Assembly: GCA_963812415.1 (NCBI GenBank)
Contig: CAWEVH010000036.1
Coordinates: forward strand, 1-64,000
Source of the DNA: JACVRW01 sp963812415
GTDB lineage: Bacteria; Actinomycetota; Thermoleophilia; Solirubrobacterales; Thermoleophilaceae
DNA length: 64,000 bases
Direction of reading: 5' to 3'
Made by a program: the position numbers and the translations under genes. This document shows, one piece after another, positions 38,212 to 48,661 of this stretch. The notes beneath the pieces were generated by a model. It was not told where the DNA came from. It saw only the letters and a list, made by a program, of their open reading frames with translations, and did not search any database. Position 1 is the first letter of the stretch. The number at the start of each line of letters is the position of its first letter.

Positions 38212-39068
38212 TCAGGGCGTCTGCGTGCAGTCGACTCCGGCCCTCTGGTGCGCCGGACGCCGTCGGGGAAGCCCACGCGCAGCTCGTAGGGCCACGAGCC
38301 GCGACAGCGCTCCGGGGTCCGCAGCAGGTGGTGGCCGATCAGCCGGTGGTCGCGGATCCGCCGGATCTCGTATCCGGACGGCGTCCTGACCCTGACTCGG
38401 CGGACGAAGTTCTGGCGTGTGCGGCGGACGGCGCTGAGCGTCAGCTCCAGCCGTGCCGGCGTGACGGAGACCGGCGCCGCCACGCTGAGCCCCACGGGAA
38501 GCTCCGGGAAGCGCAGCTCGATGCCCATCTCACCGGATGCCCGCCGAACGAGCCGGCCGCTCGACCGCCCCGAACGCGGGACGCTCGTGCCGATCAGCGG
38601 CTCCAGCAGCAGGTCGACGCTGTCGGCGCCCAGCAGCCGCGCCTGGAGCACGACCGAAGCCACGTCCCCCCGCCGCACCGGCGTTCCCAGGTAGGCGTCG
38701 AGCGACCAGGCCAGCTCGGTCGCACCGCCGGTTGGGAGATAGCCGAGTACGGACATCACGAGGCGGCCAAAGCCGATCCGGCTCGCCACCGGGCAGCGCG
38801 AGCGGGCCGCCTGCGCGCGCGTGCAGAGCCGCTCGCGCGCCGCGCGGTCGACGCGCATCCCGCGCGCCAGCGCAAGCGTGATCGAGCCGGCGGGCTGGCC
38901 CTGCCGTGACAGCAGCGTGGAGTCGGCGGCAACCACCAGTGCCGTCCCCTGCCCGGCGACGCTCGGGTCGAGCGCGACCGGCGCCGTCGTCTGCGCGGCT
39001 GCGCCTGCTGCTCCCGTGGACACCGTCAGCGCGAGGCACAGCCGCGCGGCTCGGCCGGCCCTGCTCAG
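38212..39068 (-). CDS. Exported protein of unknown function (CTG start, frameshifted end)
   Basis: About 285 residues. The annotated-looking start at GTG 39023 would cut off a good signal peptide; extending to a CTG at 39068, which overlaps the crp stop as CTGA, gives a signal peptide of SRAGRAARLCLALTVSTGAAG. The mature part is arginine-rich with VALDPSVAGQGTALVV, PVASRIGFGRLVMSVLG and LELTLSAVRRTRQNF, beta-structured by appearance. Near 38236-38250 one base is missing; restoring it gives the ending AGVDCTQTP, pairing its cysteine with RCRGSW. A recurrent actinobacterial exported family, function unknown. Confidence 0.6.
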
Positions 39069-39760
39069 CTGAGGTGCCCCCTGAGCGCCGAGGCCGAGCG
39101 GACGATGATCCGGCCCCGCTTCACGGAGATCGCGCCCTCGTTCTCGAGCCAGTGAAGCACGCGCGCCGCCGCGTCCTTGGGCGCCCCGGCAAGCCGGGCG
39201 AGGTCCGAGGTGCTGCCCACGAGCTCGATGTCCTCCTCGCCCGGGTGCCGGGCCTGTCGCGCCTCGACCTGCGCCAGCAGCGTGGCCAGGATGCGTCCGT
39301 TCACGGTCGAGGTCGCGGTGGCGAAGAGGCGGTTTTCCGCCGTGCGCAGCAGCTGGGCCACGTGAACCGCCATGCCGATCGCCGCCTCGGCGTTGCCGCG
39401 CAGGATCGCCATCAGATCCTCGCCCGCGATCTCGAGCGCCGAGGTGTGCTCGACGGCCTCCATCGTCGCCGAGCGCCGGTCCTCGGTGATCAGCGCCAAC
39501 TCGCCCACGATCCCGCCGCGACCGACGTGGGCGAGCGCGATCGGCGACCCGTCCGCGAGCCGGCGGGTGATCTTCACGCGCCCGCTGTCGATCACCCAGC
39601 AGGCGTTGCCGGGGTCGCCCTCCTCGAAGACGGTGGTGCCCGGGTCCCAGCGGACCGTGTCGACCCGCTGGGCGAGCATGTCGATCTCGTCGCTCGAGAG
39701 CGGAGCGAAGAAGTCGATCTCGTCGAGCAGGCCGGCGATCGTGTCGTGCTGGGGGCTCAA
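39065..39760 (-). CDS. Crp/Fnr-family transcriptional regulator
   Basis: 231 residues from TTG 39760. The N-terminal cyclic-nucleotide-binding barrel includes EEGDPGNACWVIDSGRVKIT and the phosphate-binding cassette VGELALITEDRRSATM, retaining the Glu and Arg needed for cyclic-nucleotide contact. After the dimerisation helix comes the Crp helix-turn-helix (STSDLARLAGAPKDAAARVL). It is therefore a good candidate to bind cAMP and the TGTGA-N6-TCACA site found upstream of the rpf-like gene, though that link is inference. Co-directional with the exported protein downstream. Confidence 0.87.
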   Translation of the reverse strand: MSPQHDTIAGLLDEIDFFAPLSSDEIDMLAQRVDTVRWDPGTTVFEEGDPGNACWVIDSGRVKITRRLADGSPIALAHVGRGGIVGELALITEDRRSATMEAVEHTSALEIAGEDLMAILRGNAEAAIGMAVHVAQLLRTAENRLFATATSTVNGRILATLLAQVEARQARHPGEEDIELVGSTSDLARLAGAPKDAAARVLHWLENEGAISVKRGRIIVRSASALRGHLS

Positions 39761-39821
39761 GTCAGGGCCAATCCTTCCCTCGAACGATCCTAACCCGCTT
39801 GTTGGCTCATGGGAGGACGAC

Positions 39822-39827
39822 TAGTCT
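39822..39827 (+). promoter_or_regulatory. -10 box (TAGTCT) for the MmpL-like gene
   Basis: TAGTCT ends 6 nt before GTG 39834, with no ribosome-binding site. Confidence 0.4.
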
Positions 39828-39833
39828 CGCCAG

Positions 39834-42800
39834 GTGATCACCCCGATAGCCCGCTTCGCGGTTCGGCACGCCGTGCCGGTCCTGATCGGGTGGGCGCTCG
39901 TCGTTGCCGCCTTCGGCCTGATCGGACGGGGGGTCGAGGACAAGGTCCAGCCCTCGCTGCTGTTCGTTCCCGGCACGGAGTCCGATCGCTGGCGCGACGT
40001 GCGGGCGGGCAGCTTCAACGAATCGCTCGTCGTGCTGCTCGTCGGGCCTGGACGCGAGATCGATCGCCAGGGGCCGCGGCTGGCCGCCGCGCTCCAGCGC
40101 CGAGCCGGGACGCGCGTGATCTCCCCGTGGAGCGGCGACGCCGAGCAGCTCGAGGCGCTGCGGCCGCGTCCGGGCGAGGCGGCGATCAGCGTCGACCTGC
40201 GGATCCCCGAGGGCGGCAACATCAACACCGTCATCGGGCCGGTCAAGGAGTTCGTGAGCGCCCGGGTGGAGCCACCGGTCCGCGCGCATCTTGCCGGGAT
40301 CCCGTCGCTCGGCAGCGAAGTGAACAAGTCGTCGATCGACGCGCTCCACAAGGGCGAGCTGATCGCGGTGCCGGTCCTGATCCTCGTGCTCCTGCTCGTG
40401 TTCCGGAGCCCGGTGGCCGCGGCGATCCCGCTGCTGATCGCGGCGGGCACGGTCGTCAGCGGCTTCGGGATCATCTCGTTGATCCTCGACGTCGCCGACG
40501 TCGACGCGATCGCACTGAGCGCGGCATCGATGATCGGGCTGGCGCTGGGGGTCGACTACTCGCTGCTGATCGTCACTCGCTTTCGCGCGAGCCTCGCGGA
40601 CGGGCGCGCGCCCAAGCAGGCGGCCTCGATCGCGGCGAACACCGCCGGACGGACCGCGAGCTTCGCCGGAGTGGTGCTGCTGGCGATCACGGCGGTCGCG
40701 TACCTGCTGTCGCCGGGCACGATCCTGCTGTCGATGGCGCTCGGGATGAGCGTCGTGACGATCCTGAGCATGATCGGCGCGATCCTCGTCACGCCGGCGG
40801 CGACGAGCCTCCTGGGCCATCGGGTCAACATGTGGCAGATCGGCGGCTCGCCGGCCGAGGACGGCGGGATCATCTCGCGGATCGTCGCTCGGGTGAGCCG
40901 CCGCGCGGCGCCGGCCGCCGCGCTGCTCACCCTGCCGCTGCTGCTGCTTGCCGCGCCCGTGCTCGCGATCGAGACGACGCCCGCCGATCCGCGCATGCTG
41001 CCGAAGGACAGCGACGGGCTGCTCGCATTCGAGGCGCTTCGCAGGGCGAGGTTCGGGCCGGAGATCGACGTGGCCCTCGCGGCGCCGCGCGGCACACTGC
41101 TTGATCCGGGACGCCTCGAGCGGATCAAGCGGCTCGAACGTCAGATCGAGGCGATACCGCTCGTGAGCGCGGTCACCGGGCCGGGGCTGATCGCCGAGCA
41201 GGCGGCGCCGGTGCGCGAGGCGCCGGCGCAGGTCGACACGTCAGTCGCGGACATCGCCGCCGCGCAACGCGAGCTGACCCGGCGCACGCGTGCGCTCGAG
41301 CTGGCGCGGCGGGAGGCCCGCCGCCAGGCCGGCGACGTGGCCCGGGGCCTGGAACAGGCTCAAGACCTGCTGGCTTCCGGGCAGGGTCTGCTGGCGGCCG
41401 CCGGCAGCCGCAGCGGCGACGTCGACCGGTTGAGGCGCGGCCTGACGGTCGCGCAGTCCGGCGCGCTCCAGCTCGAGCAGGGGACGCGGACGTTGCGCCG
41501 TCAGGCGGGGCGCTTGGCCGGCGGGCTGAGCCAGATCCGTGAGCGTGTCGACGGACTCATCCCGGCGATCGCGGGAGGACAGAGCGCCCTCCGCGAAGCC
41601 CAGGCGCGCCTGGGCATCCTGCGTGTCCCGGTCCAGGCCAGTCAGGGTGAGCTCGAGGCCGCCCTGCGCGCGCTCGACGGCGCGACGACGGGGCAGTCGG
41701 ATCCGGCGGTTCAGGAGGCGCGGCGGCATGTGGCGGCGGCGCTGAGCGCCGTGGCCGGCAGCGGCTCGCAGCTCTCGGCCGCCCAGGTGGGTGGCTTTCC
41801 CGGGCTCGATGCCGCGCTGGCGGGCGAACTGGCGCTCGTCGAGGCCGCCGGCACCCAGGTCGACGACGGGGTCCGCCAGATCGGGCAGTTCGCCGACGTG
41901 ATGGAGCAGGTCGCCGACGGCGCCGGGCGCCTCGTGAGCCCCGGCCTCAGCACGATCGAGTCGGGCGGAGGCGAGCTGGCCTCGGCGCTCGGACGCGCGC
42001 GCGACCGCGTGGCGGCCGTCCAGCCCCAGCTCGACCTGCTGGCCGGCGGTGCGCAGTCCCTGCTCGCCACGGGCGGCGCGCTGCTCGATGCGGGCGGCAT
42101 CCGCGCGGCGCCGCTCTTGTTCGAGCTGCAGCGAGGCCTCGGCGAGGCGTCGACGAGGCTGGGCGTCGTCCGCCGGCAGCTGAGAGGACGTCGCGGACCG
42201 TTCGCGCCGCTCCGGACGCTGCGCACGCTCGAGCTCGCCTCTCCGGGGTTCTTCTCCTCCGGCTATCTCCTGGCCGCGGGGCTCGAGGGCGCGCGCCCGG
42301 CGGAGCGGGAGACAATCTCCGGGCTCGTGGACAGCGGCGACGGTGGCAACAAGGCGCGCATCGTGGTCATGCCGGACGTGCCGACCAACGATCCGCTCCA
42401 GGATCGCGTGGTCGACGACGTGCGCGCGCTGACGCACCGCTTCGAGGACGCCACCGGCCTCGCGGCGCCGGTGGGCGGCACGGCGCCCGAGCTGACCGAC
42501 TTCGCGCGCGTGAACCGCTCCCGCCTGCCGCTGATCATCCTCGCGGTCTGTCTCGTGACCTACCTCGCGCTGATCCCGATCCTGCGCTCGGTGGTGCTGC
42601 CCGCGATCGCCGTCGCGCTCAACATGCTCACCGTGGGCGCCGCCTTCGGGCTGCTGACGCTCCTCTTCGTCGGCGACGACCCGCTGATGGGCGGCGCCGG
42701 GAAGCTCGACATCGTGACCGTCACGGGGATCTTCGTCATCACATTCGCGCTCTCGATCGACTACCAGGTGTTCCTCCTCACGCGCATGCGCGAGGAGTAC

Positions 42801-43136
42801 GTCCGCACCCAGTCGCACACGGCGGCGGTCGAGTTCGGCATCTCGAAGACCGCGAAGGTCGTGACCGGCGCCGCGCTGATCATGGTCGCGGTCTTCCTCG
42901 CCTTCGCTGCCTCGAGCTTCTCGCTGATCCAGCAGCTCGGGATCGGGCTCGCGAGCGCGGTGGTGATCGACGCGACGATCGTGCGCCTCGGGCTGCTGCC
43001 GGCGATCATGATGCTGGCCGGCGACCGCACCTGGTGGCTGCCCACCTGGCTCGACGAGAAGCTGCCGTTCCTCGACACCGACGGCGCGCTCTTCGCTCGC
43101 GACACCGATCACCTGCGCACGGCCGCCGTCGGCTGA
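39834..43136 (+). CDS. MmpL/RND-type transporter with a long extracytoplasmic coiled coil
   Basis: 1100 residues. Two MMPL membrane halves: one at residues about 10-380 (LIAVPVLILVLLLVFRSPVA, SMIGLALGVDYSLLIVTRF) and one at about 900-1070 (IVTVTGIFVITFALSIDYQ, FLLTRMREEY, KTAKVVTGAALIMVAVFLAF). The GxDYxL/LSIDYQ aspartate-tyrosine pairs are the proton-relay residues of MmpL proteins. Between them, residues about 470-810, lies an unusual Ala/Gln/Arg-rich helical hairpin region in place of a compact second porter domain. It probably exports lipids or peptides. Confidence 0.83.
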   Translation: MITPIARFAVRHAVPVLIGWALVVAAFGLIGRGVEDKVQPSLLFVPGTESDRWRDVRAGSFNESLVVLLVGPGREIDRQGPRLAAALQRRAGTRVISPWSGDAEQLEALRPRPGEAAISVDLRIPEGGNINTVIGPVKEFVSARVEPPVRAHLAGIPSLGSEVNKSSIDALHKGELIAVPVLILVLLLVFRSPVAAAIPLLIAAGTVVSGFGIISLILDVADVDAIALSAASMIGLALGVDYSLLIVTRFRASLADGRAPKQAASIAANTAGRTASFAGVVLLAITAVAYLLSPGTILLSMALGMSVVTILSMIGAILVTPAATSLLGHRVNMWQIGGSPAEDGGIISRIVARVSRRAAPAAALLTLPLLLLAAPVLAIETTPADPRMLPKDSDGLLAFEALRRARFGPEIDVALAAPRGTLLDPGRLERIKRLERQIEAIPLVSAVTGPGLIAEQAAPVREAPAQVDTSVADIAAAQRELTRRTRALELARREARRQAGDVARGLEQAQDLLASGQGLLAAAGSRSGDVDRLRRGLTVAQSGALQLEQGTRTLRRQAGRLAGGLSQIRERVDGLIPAIAGGQSALREAQARLGILRVPVQASQGELEAALRALDGATTGQSDPAVQEARRHVAAALSAVAGSGSQLSAAQVGGFPGLDAALAGELALVEAAGTQVDDGVRQIGQFADVMEQVADGAGRLVSPGLSTIESGGGELASALGRARDRVAAVQPQLDLLAGGAQSLLATGGALLDAGGIRAAPLLFELQRGLGEASTRLGVVRRQLRGRRGPFAPLRTLRTLELASPGFFSSGYLLAAGLEGARPAERETISGLVDSGDGGNKARIVVMPDVPTNDPLQDRVVDDVRALTHRFEDATGLAAPVGGTAPELTDFARVNRSRLPLIILAVCLVTYLALIPILRSVVLPAIAVALNMLTVGAAFGLLTLLFVGDDPLMGGAGKLDIVTVTGIFVITFALSIDYQVFLLTRMREEYVRTQSHTAAVEFGISKTAKVVTGAALIMVAVFLAFAASSFSLIQQLGIGLASAVVIDATIVRLGLLPAIMMLAGDRTWWLPTWLDEKLPFLDTDGALFARDTDHLRTAAVG

Positions 43137-43192
43137 GCGGGGGACCGGCGACGCGAGGTTTCGTCGGCGCCGGCGGTGGAGATATCCACTTG

Positions 43193-44218
43193 ATGGGCGC
43201 TGTGCTTCTCACCGGCGCCACGGGATTCGTCGGCCACGAGGTGCTCGGCCCGCTTCCTCGGAGCGGGAGAGGGCACGGTCTTCGCGCTCGTGCGCGCCGA
43301 GGACGACGACGCGGCGGCGGCACGGCTGCCGTCGCACGAGCGCCTGCGCGCCGTGGCCGGCGACATCGAGCAGCCCGGGCTCGGGCTCTCGCGCGAAAGC
43401 GCGGCCGAGCTTCAGTCCGAGGTGACAACCGTGGTCCACTGCGCCGCCTCGGTCTCGTTCGACCTCCCGCTCGACGAGTCCCGCCGCATCAACGTCGACG
43501 GCACGCGTCGAATGGTCGAGCTCGCCGAGCGCTGCAAGCGGCTCGAGCGCTTCAGCTATGTGTCGACCGCCTACGTGGCCGGCGAGCCGCGCACGCTCTT
43601 CCGCGAGGACCAGCTCGACGTCGGCCAGCCGTTCCGTAACCCCTACGAGCTGTCGAAGTTCGAGGCCGAGCGGATGCTGCGCGAGCGAGGCGCCGACCTG
43701 CCGCTCCAGGTGCTGCGCCCGAGCATCGTGGTGGGCGACAGCCGCACGGGGCGCACCTCGTCGTTCAACGTGCTCTACGGCCCGCTCAAGGCGTTCGCCC
43801 GCAATGCGATCCCGGCGATCCCGGCGCGGCGCTCCTCGCCCGTCGACATCGTCCCCGTCGACTACGTGGCGGATCGCGTGCACGAGCTGGCCTCGAAGGG
43901 CCCGGACGGGACGTTCCACCTCGTGGCCGGTCGCAACGCCACGACCGTCGGGAGGCTGCTCGAGCTGTCCGCCGAACACCTCGGCAAGCCCACGCCGACC
44001 ACCGTGCCGCCGGGCCTCTACCGGCGCCTGCTCCATCCCTGGCTGCGCCGCCGCCACCGCAGCCTGGAGCGCATGGAGGTCTACTTCCCGTACTTCGCGA
44101 TGCGGGTGCGCTTCGACGATCGCCGCCTCGGGCCCGGTCCGCGGGTCGAGGGCTACTTCCACCGGCTGATCGAGTTCGCGGAGAAGGCGCGCTGGGGCAG
44201 GCGCGTACCCTCCCCTGT

Positions 44219-44222
<4 letters not shown>
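43193..44222 (+). CDS. Thioester-reductase-like NAD(P)-dependent SDR (frameshifted)
   Basis: About 342 residues. The NAD-binding start GAVLLTGATGFVGHEVL is separated from the rest by an extra G at 43247-43248; the join reads LARFLGAGEGTVFALVRAE. Further features are VVHCAASVSFDLPLDESRRI, NVDGTRRMVELAE, YVSTAYVAGE and the catalytic YELSKFEAE (YxxxK). This is the 'male-sterility/thioester reductase-like' group that makes aldehydes or alcohols from acyl thioesters. It follows the MmpL gene by 56 nt, so a lipid built here and exported by MmpL is plausible. Its stop overlaps the prfA start. Confidence 0.78.
44206..44211 (+). promoter_or_regulatory. Possible -10 box (TACCCT) for prfA
   Basis: TACCCT within the upstream coding end, 7 nt before GTG 44219. 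It may drive independent leaderless expression of prfA, but read-through from upstream is equally possible. Confidence 0.3.
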
Positions 44223-45273
<1,051 letters not shown>

Positions 45274-45277
<4 letters not shown>

Positions 45278-46068
45278 CCGTCCGCGACGCCCTCGACGCC
45301 GCCGTCACCGCGATCGACGCAGCGGGCTGCTGGACGCCGCGCCTCGACGCCGAAATGCTGATCGCCGACGCGCTCGGGGTCGAGCGCGAGGCGCTCGTGC
45401 TCGACCCCGACATGGAGGTGCCGCCGGCCGCCGCGCGCCTGATCGGCGAGCGCGTTCGACGGCGCATCCAACGCGAGCCGGTGGCCTACATCCTCGGGCG
45501 CAAGGGCTTCCGCTTCATCGAGCTGGCGGTCGACCAGCGCACGCTCATCCCGCGACCGGAGACCGAGCTGCTCGTGGACGTCGCGCTCGACCTGCCCGAG
45601 GGCGCCAGCGTGCACGACGTCGGAACGGGTTGCGGGTCGATCGCGCTCGCCCTGCTCGACGAGCGTCCGGACCTCCGCGTGACCGCGTCCGAGCCCTATC
45701 CCGAGGCCGCGCAGGTGGCGCGCGAGAACGCCGCCAAGCTCGGCCTGCCGCTCGAGGTGTCGGAGGACGCCGGGCTCCCCGAGGGCAACTACGACCTCGT
45801 GGTGGCCAACCTGCCCTACATCCGCGAGGACGCCTGGGGCGACATGCAGCCGGAGATCGTGCACTACGAGCCGCGCGAGGCGTTCGTGTCCGGACCCGAC
45901 GGCCTCGACGCGATCAAGGAGCTGATCGCCGGGGCGCCCTCGGGCACGCTCGTCGCGCTCGAGCACGGGGAGGACCAAGGCGCTGAGGTGCGCGCGTTGC
46001 TCGAGGATCCCGAGTCGCGCCCGGACCTCGCGAACTGGGAGCGCATCACCGTCGGCCGCGTGCCTTGA
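45274..46068 (+). CDS. prmC: Release factor glutamine methyltransferase PrmC
   Basis: 264 residues. The N-terminal helical domain (residues 1-75) precedes a SAM-dependent methyltransferase fold with VHDVGTGCGSIALALL and the active-site motif NLPYI, where most relatives have NPPY. QREPVAYILGRKGFRF and LIPRPETELLVD are typical PrmC signatures. It N5-methylates the GGQ glutamine of RF1/RF2. The start overlaps the prfA stop (ATGA). Confidence 0.93.
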
Positions 46069-46103
46069 GGCCCGAGCAGCCGGCTCGGCCGGATGCGCAG
46101 GGG

Positions 46104-46718
46104 ATGGCATCCGCCGAGGAGTCGAGACCTTCGAGCGCTGCATCGCCGTCGGCGGGGTGGCGCTGTTCCCGGCCGACACCGTCTACGGCCTCGCCACGGA
46201 ACCGGATTCGCGCGAGGGGGTCGCGCGCCTCTACCGGCTGAAGGGGCGCCTGCCCGACAAGCCGGCTGCGGTGATGTTCTTCCGGCTCGAGCTGGCCCTG
46301 GCCGCGCTGCCGGAGCTGGGCGAGCGCACGCGCGCGGCGCTCGAGGCCCTGCTTCCCGGCGCGGTGACCCTGTTGCTGCCGAACCCGGAGCGCCGCTACC
46401 CGCTCGCCTGCGGCCCGACCCCGGAGGTGCTCGGCGTGCGCGTACCGCGCCTCGAGGGACGCTCTGGCTCCGCTCGAGGCGCTCCGCTGGCCCGTGCTCC
46501 AGTCGAGCGCCAACCGCGCCGGCGGCGCCGACGCGCGCAGGCTGGAGGAGGTCGACGACCGCATCCGCGCCGGGGTGGACCTCGTGCTCGACGGCGGCGA
46601 GCTGCCCGGCACGCCCTCGACGGTGGTCGACCTGACCGCCTACGAGCGTGACGGGTCGTTCGCGGTCGTGCGGGAGGGAGCGCTGCCGGCGGAGGCGGTC
46701 GGCGACATGCTCGGCTGA
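46104..46718 (+). CDS. tsaC: Threonylcarbamoyl-AMP synthase, TsaC/Sua5 family (two indels)
   Basis: About 204 residues. ALFPADTVYGLA, RLYRLKGRLPDKPAAVMFFR (the KR/ATP-binding region) and VLQSSANRAGG are classic YrdC motifs. It makes the threonylcarbamoyl-AMP used for tRNA t6A37. The natural start is ATG 46104 (MASAEE); one base is missing near 46115-46121 before VETFERCIAVGGVALF, and one is extra near 46455-46460 before ALAPLEALRWPVLQ. It follows prmC by 35 nt, an order common in actinobacteria. Confidence 0.85.
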
Positions 46719-46735
46719 AGGGCCGAGCGCGATGG

Positions 46736-46741
46736 TACGGT
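46736..46741 (+). promoter_or_regulatory. -10 box (TACGGT) for glyA
   Basis: TACGGT ends 7 nt before ATG 46749, which supports that ATG over the GTG at 46740 as the start; the mRNA would be leaderless. Confidence 0.5.
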
Positions 46742-46748
46742 GACCGCG

Positions 46749-48036
46749 ATGAGCGAGCCGAGCCCCGACTACTTCACCAAGCCGGTCGCCGAGGTCGATC
46801 CCGAGATCGCCGAGGTGCTCAAGGACGAGGTCGCGAGGCAGGAGCGCACGCTCGAGATGATCGCCTCGGAGAACTTCGTGCCGCAGGCGATCCTCGACTG
46901 CCAGGGCTCGGTGCTCACGAACAAGTACGCCGAGGGCTATCCGGGCAAGCGCTACTACGGCGGCTGCGAGTACGTCGACGTGGCCGAGCAGCTCGCGATC
47001 GACCGCGCCAAGGCCCTGTTCGGCGCCGACCACGTGAACGTGCAGCCGCACTCGGGCGCCCAGGCCAACTCGGCGGTCTACATGGCCCTGCTCGAGCCCG
47101 GGGACCGCATCCTCGGCATGAAGCTCGACCACGGCGGTCACCTCACGCACGGGATGAAGATCAACTTCTCGGGGCTCTACTTCGACATCGTCGCCTACGG
47201 CGTGCGCGAGGAGGACTCGCGGCTCGACATGGACGAGCTCCAGCAGCTCGCCGAGGACGCCCGGCCCAAGCTGATCATCGCCGGCTGGTCGGCCTACCCG
47301 CGCCAGCTCGACTTCCAGCGCTTCCGCGAGATCGCCGACTCCGTGGGGGCGCTGCTCGTGGCCGACATGGCGCACTTCGCGGGGCTCGTGGCGGCCGAGG
47401 AGCATCCGAGCCCGGTGCCGTACTGCGACGTGGTCACCACCACCACGCACAAGACGCTCGGCGGGGCGCGCGGAGGGATGATCCTCTGCAAGGAGGAGTA
47501 CGCGAAGAAGATCAACTCGCGCGTGTTCCCGGGCCACCAGGGCGGTCCGCTGATGCACGCGATCGCCGGCAAGGCCGTGGCCATGAAGGTGGCCGCCAGC
47601 GACCTGTTCCGCGAGCGCCAGCGCCGCACCCGCGAGGGCGCCGCGATCGTGGCCGAGGAGATGCTCGCCGCGGGGGTGAACGTGCTCACCGGCGGCACCG
47701 ACGTGCACCTGGTGCTGGCCGACCTGCGCGAGTCCGAGCTCGACGGCCAGCAGGGAGAGGACCGCCTGCACGAGATCGGGATCACCGTGAACCGCAACGC
47801 CGTGCCGTTCGACCCGCGGCCGCCCGCGGTCTCGTCCGGCCTGCGCATCGGCACGCCCGCGCTCGCCACGCGCGGGCTCCAGGCCGGCGACTTCCGCGAG
47901 ATCGGACAGGGTGATCGGCGAGGCGCTCACCGGCGACTTCTCGGACGCCAAGCGGTCCGAGCTCTCCGAGCGCACCCGCGCACTTGCCGACCGCTACCCC
48001 CTCTATCCGCAGCTCGCCGAGGCCGCCGTCGCCTGA
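46749..48036 (+). CDS. glyA: Serine hydroxymethyltransferase (frameshifted near the C terminus)
   Basis: About 428 residues. EMIASENFVPQAILDCQGSV, GYPGKRYYGGCEYVD, and the PLP-lysine motif TTTTHKTLGGARGG (Lys near residue 234) identify it. An extra base near 47906-47909 shifts the frame; restored, it continues RVIGEALTGDFSD to an ending AEAAVA at 48036. It interconverts serine and glycine, loading tetrahydrofolate with one-carbon units. The ATP-binding gene downstream begins inside its 3' end. Confidence 0.93.
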
Positions 48037-48661
48037 GGCCCCGCTCTTCGAGCTCTCGGGCGTCGGCCTCGCCCGCGGCGGGCGGCCCGTGCTGGACGGC
48101 CTCGACCTCGCGATCGACGCGGGCGCCACGGCCCTGCTCGGCCCCTCCGGATCCGGCAAGTCCTCGCTGCTGCGGCTCCTGAACCGGCTCGCGGACCCCG
48201 ACCGGGGCGTGGTGCGCTTCCACGGGCGCGACGTGCGCGAGCTGGACGTGCTCGAGCTGCGCCGGCGGGTCGGGCTCGTGCCGCAGCTGCCGGCGCCCGT
48301 GCCCGGCACGGTCGCGGACAACGTGCGCTACGGCCCGGGCCTCGAGGATCTGTCCGTGGACCCCGCGCCGCCGCTGCGCCTTGCGGGACTCGACCCGAGC
48401 TTCCTCGAGCGCGACGCCGGTCGGCTCTCGGTGGGAGAGCAGCAGCGGGTGATGTTGGCGCGGGCGCTCGCGCTCGAGCCGGAGGTGCTGCTGCTCGACG
48501 AGCCCACGGCGTCGCTCGACAGCGACGCCAAGGCCGCCGTCGAGTCCGCGCTCGGCGGCCTGCGTGGGCTCTCGATCGTGCTCGTCACCCACGAGGCCGA
48601 TCAGGCGGAGCGGCTCGCGGGGCGGATCGTCCGCCTGGAGCGCGGGAGGCTCGTTACGTGA
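47984..48661 (+). CDS. ABC transporter ATP-binding protein, FetA-like
   Basis: 225 residues if started at TTG 47984, the only usual start codon in frame, which lies inside the glyA 3' end; the conserved domain begins around 48045 (FELSGVGLARGGRPVLDGLD). Walker A GPSGSGKSS, signature LSVGEQQRVML and Walker B VLLLDEPTASLDS are intact. It overlaps the UPF0014 permease by 4 nt, the FetA-FetB arrangement, thought in E. coli to export iron. The cargo here is unproved. Confidence 0.8.
   Translation: MPTATPSIRSSPRPPSPEAPLFELSGVGLARGGRPVLDGLDLAIDAGATALLGPSGSGKSSLLRLLNRLADPDRGVVRFHGRDVRELDVLELRRRVGLVPQLPAPVPGTVADNVRYGPGLEDLSVDPAPPLRLAGLDPSFLERDAGRLSVGEQQRVMLARALALEPEVLLLDEPTASLDSDAKAAVESALGGLRGLSIVLVTHEADQAERLAGRIVRLERGRLVT

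Noticed and set aside
43181..43192. TGGAGATATCCA as an operator
   Set aside because: Only the inner GATATC is a true palindrome; the outer bases do not pair as an inverted repeat.
46740..46748. GTG 46740 as the glyA start
   Set aside because: It lies inside the TACGGT box; ATG 46749 has the leaderless spacing seen at other genes.
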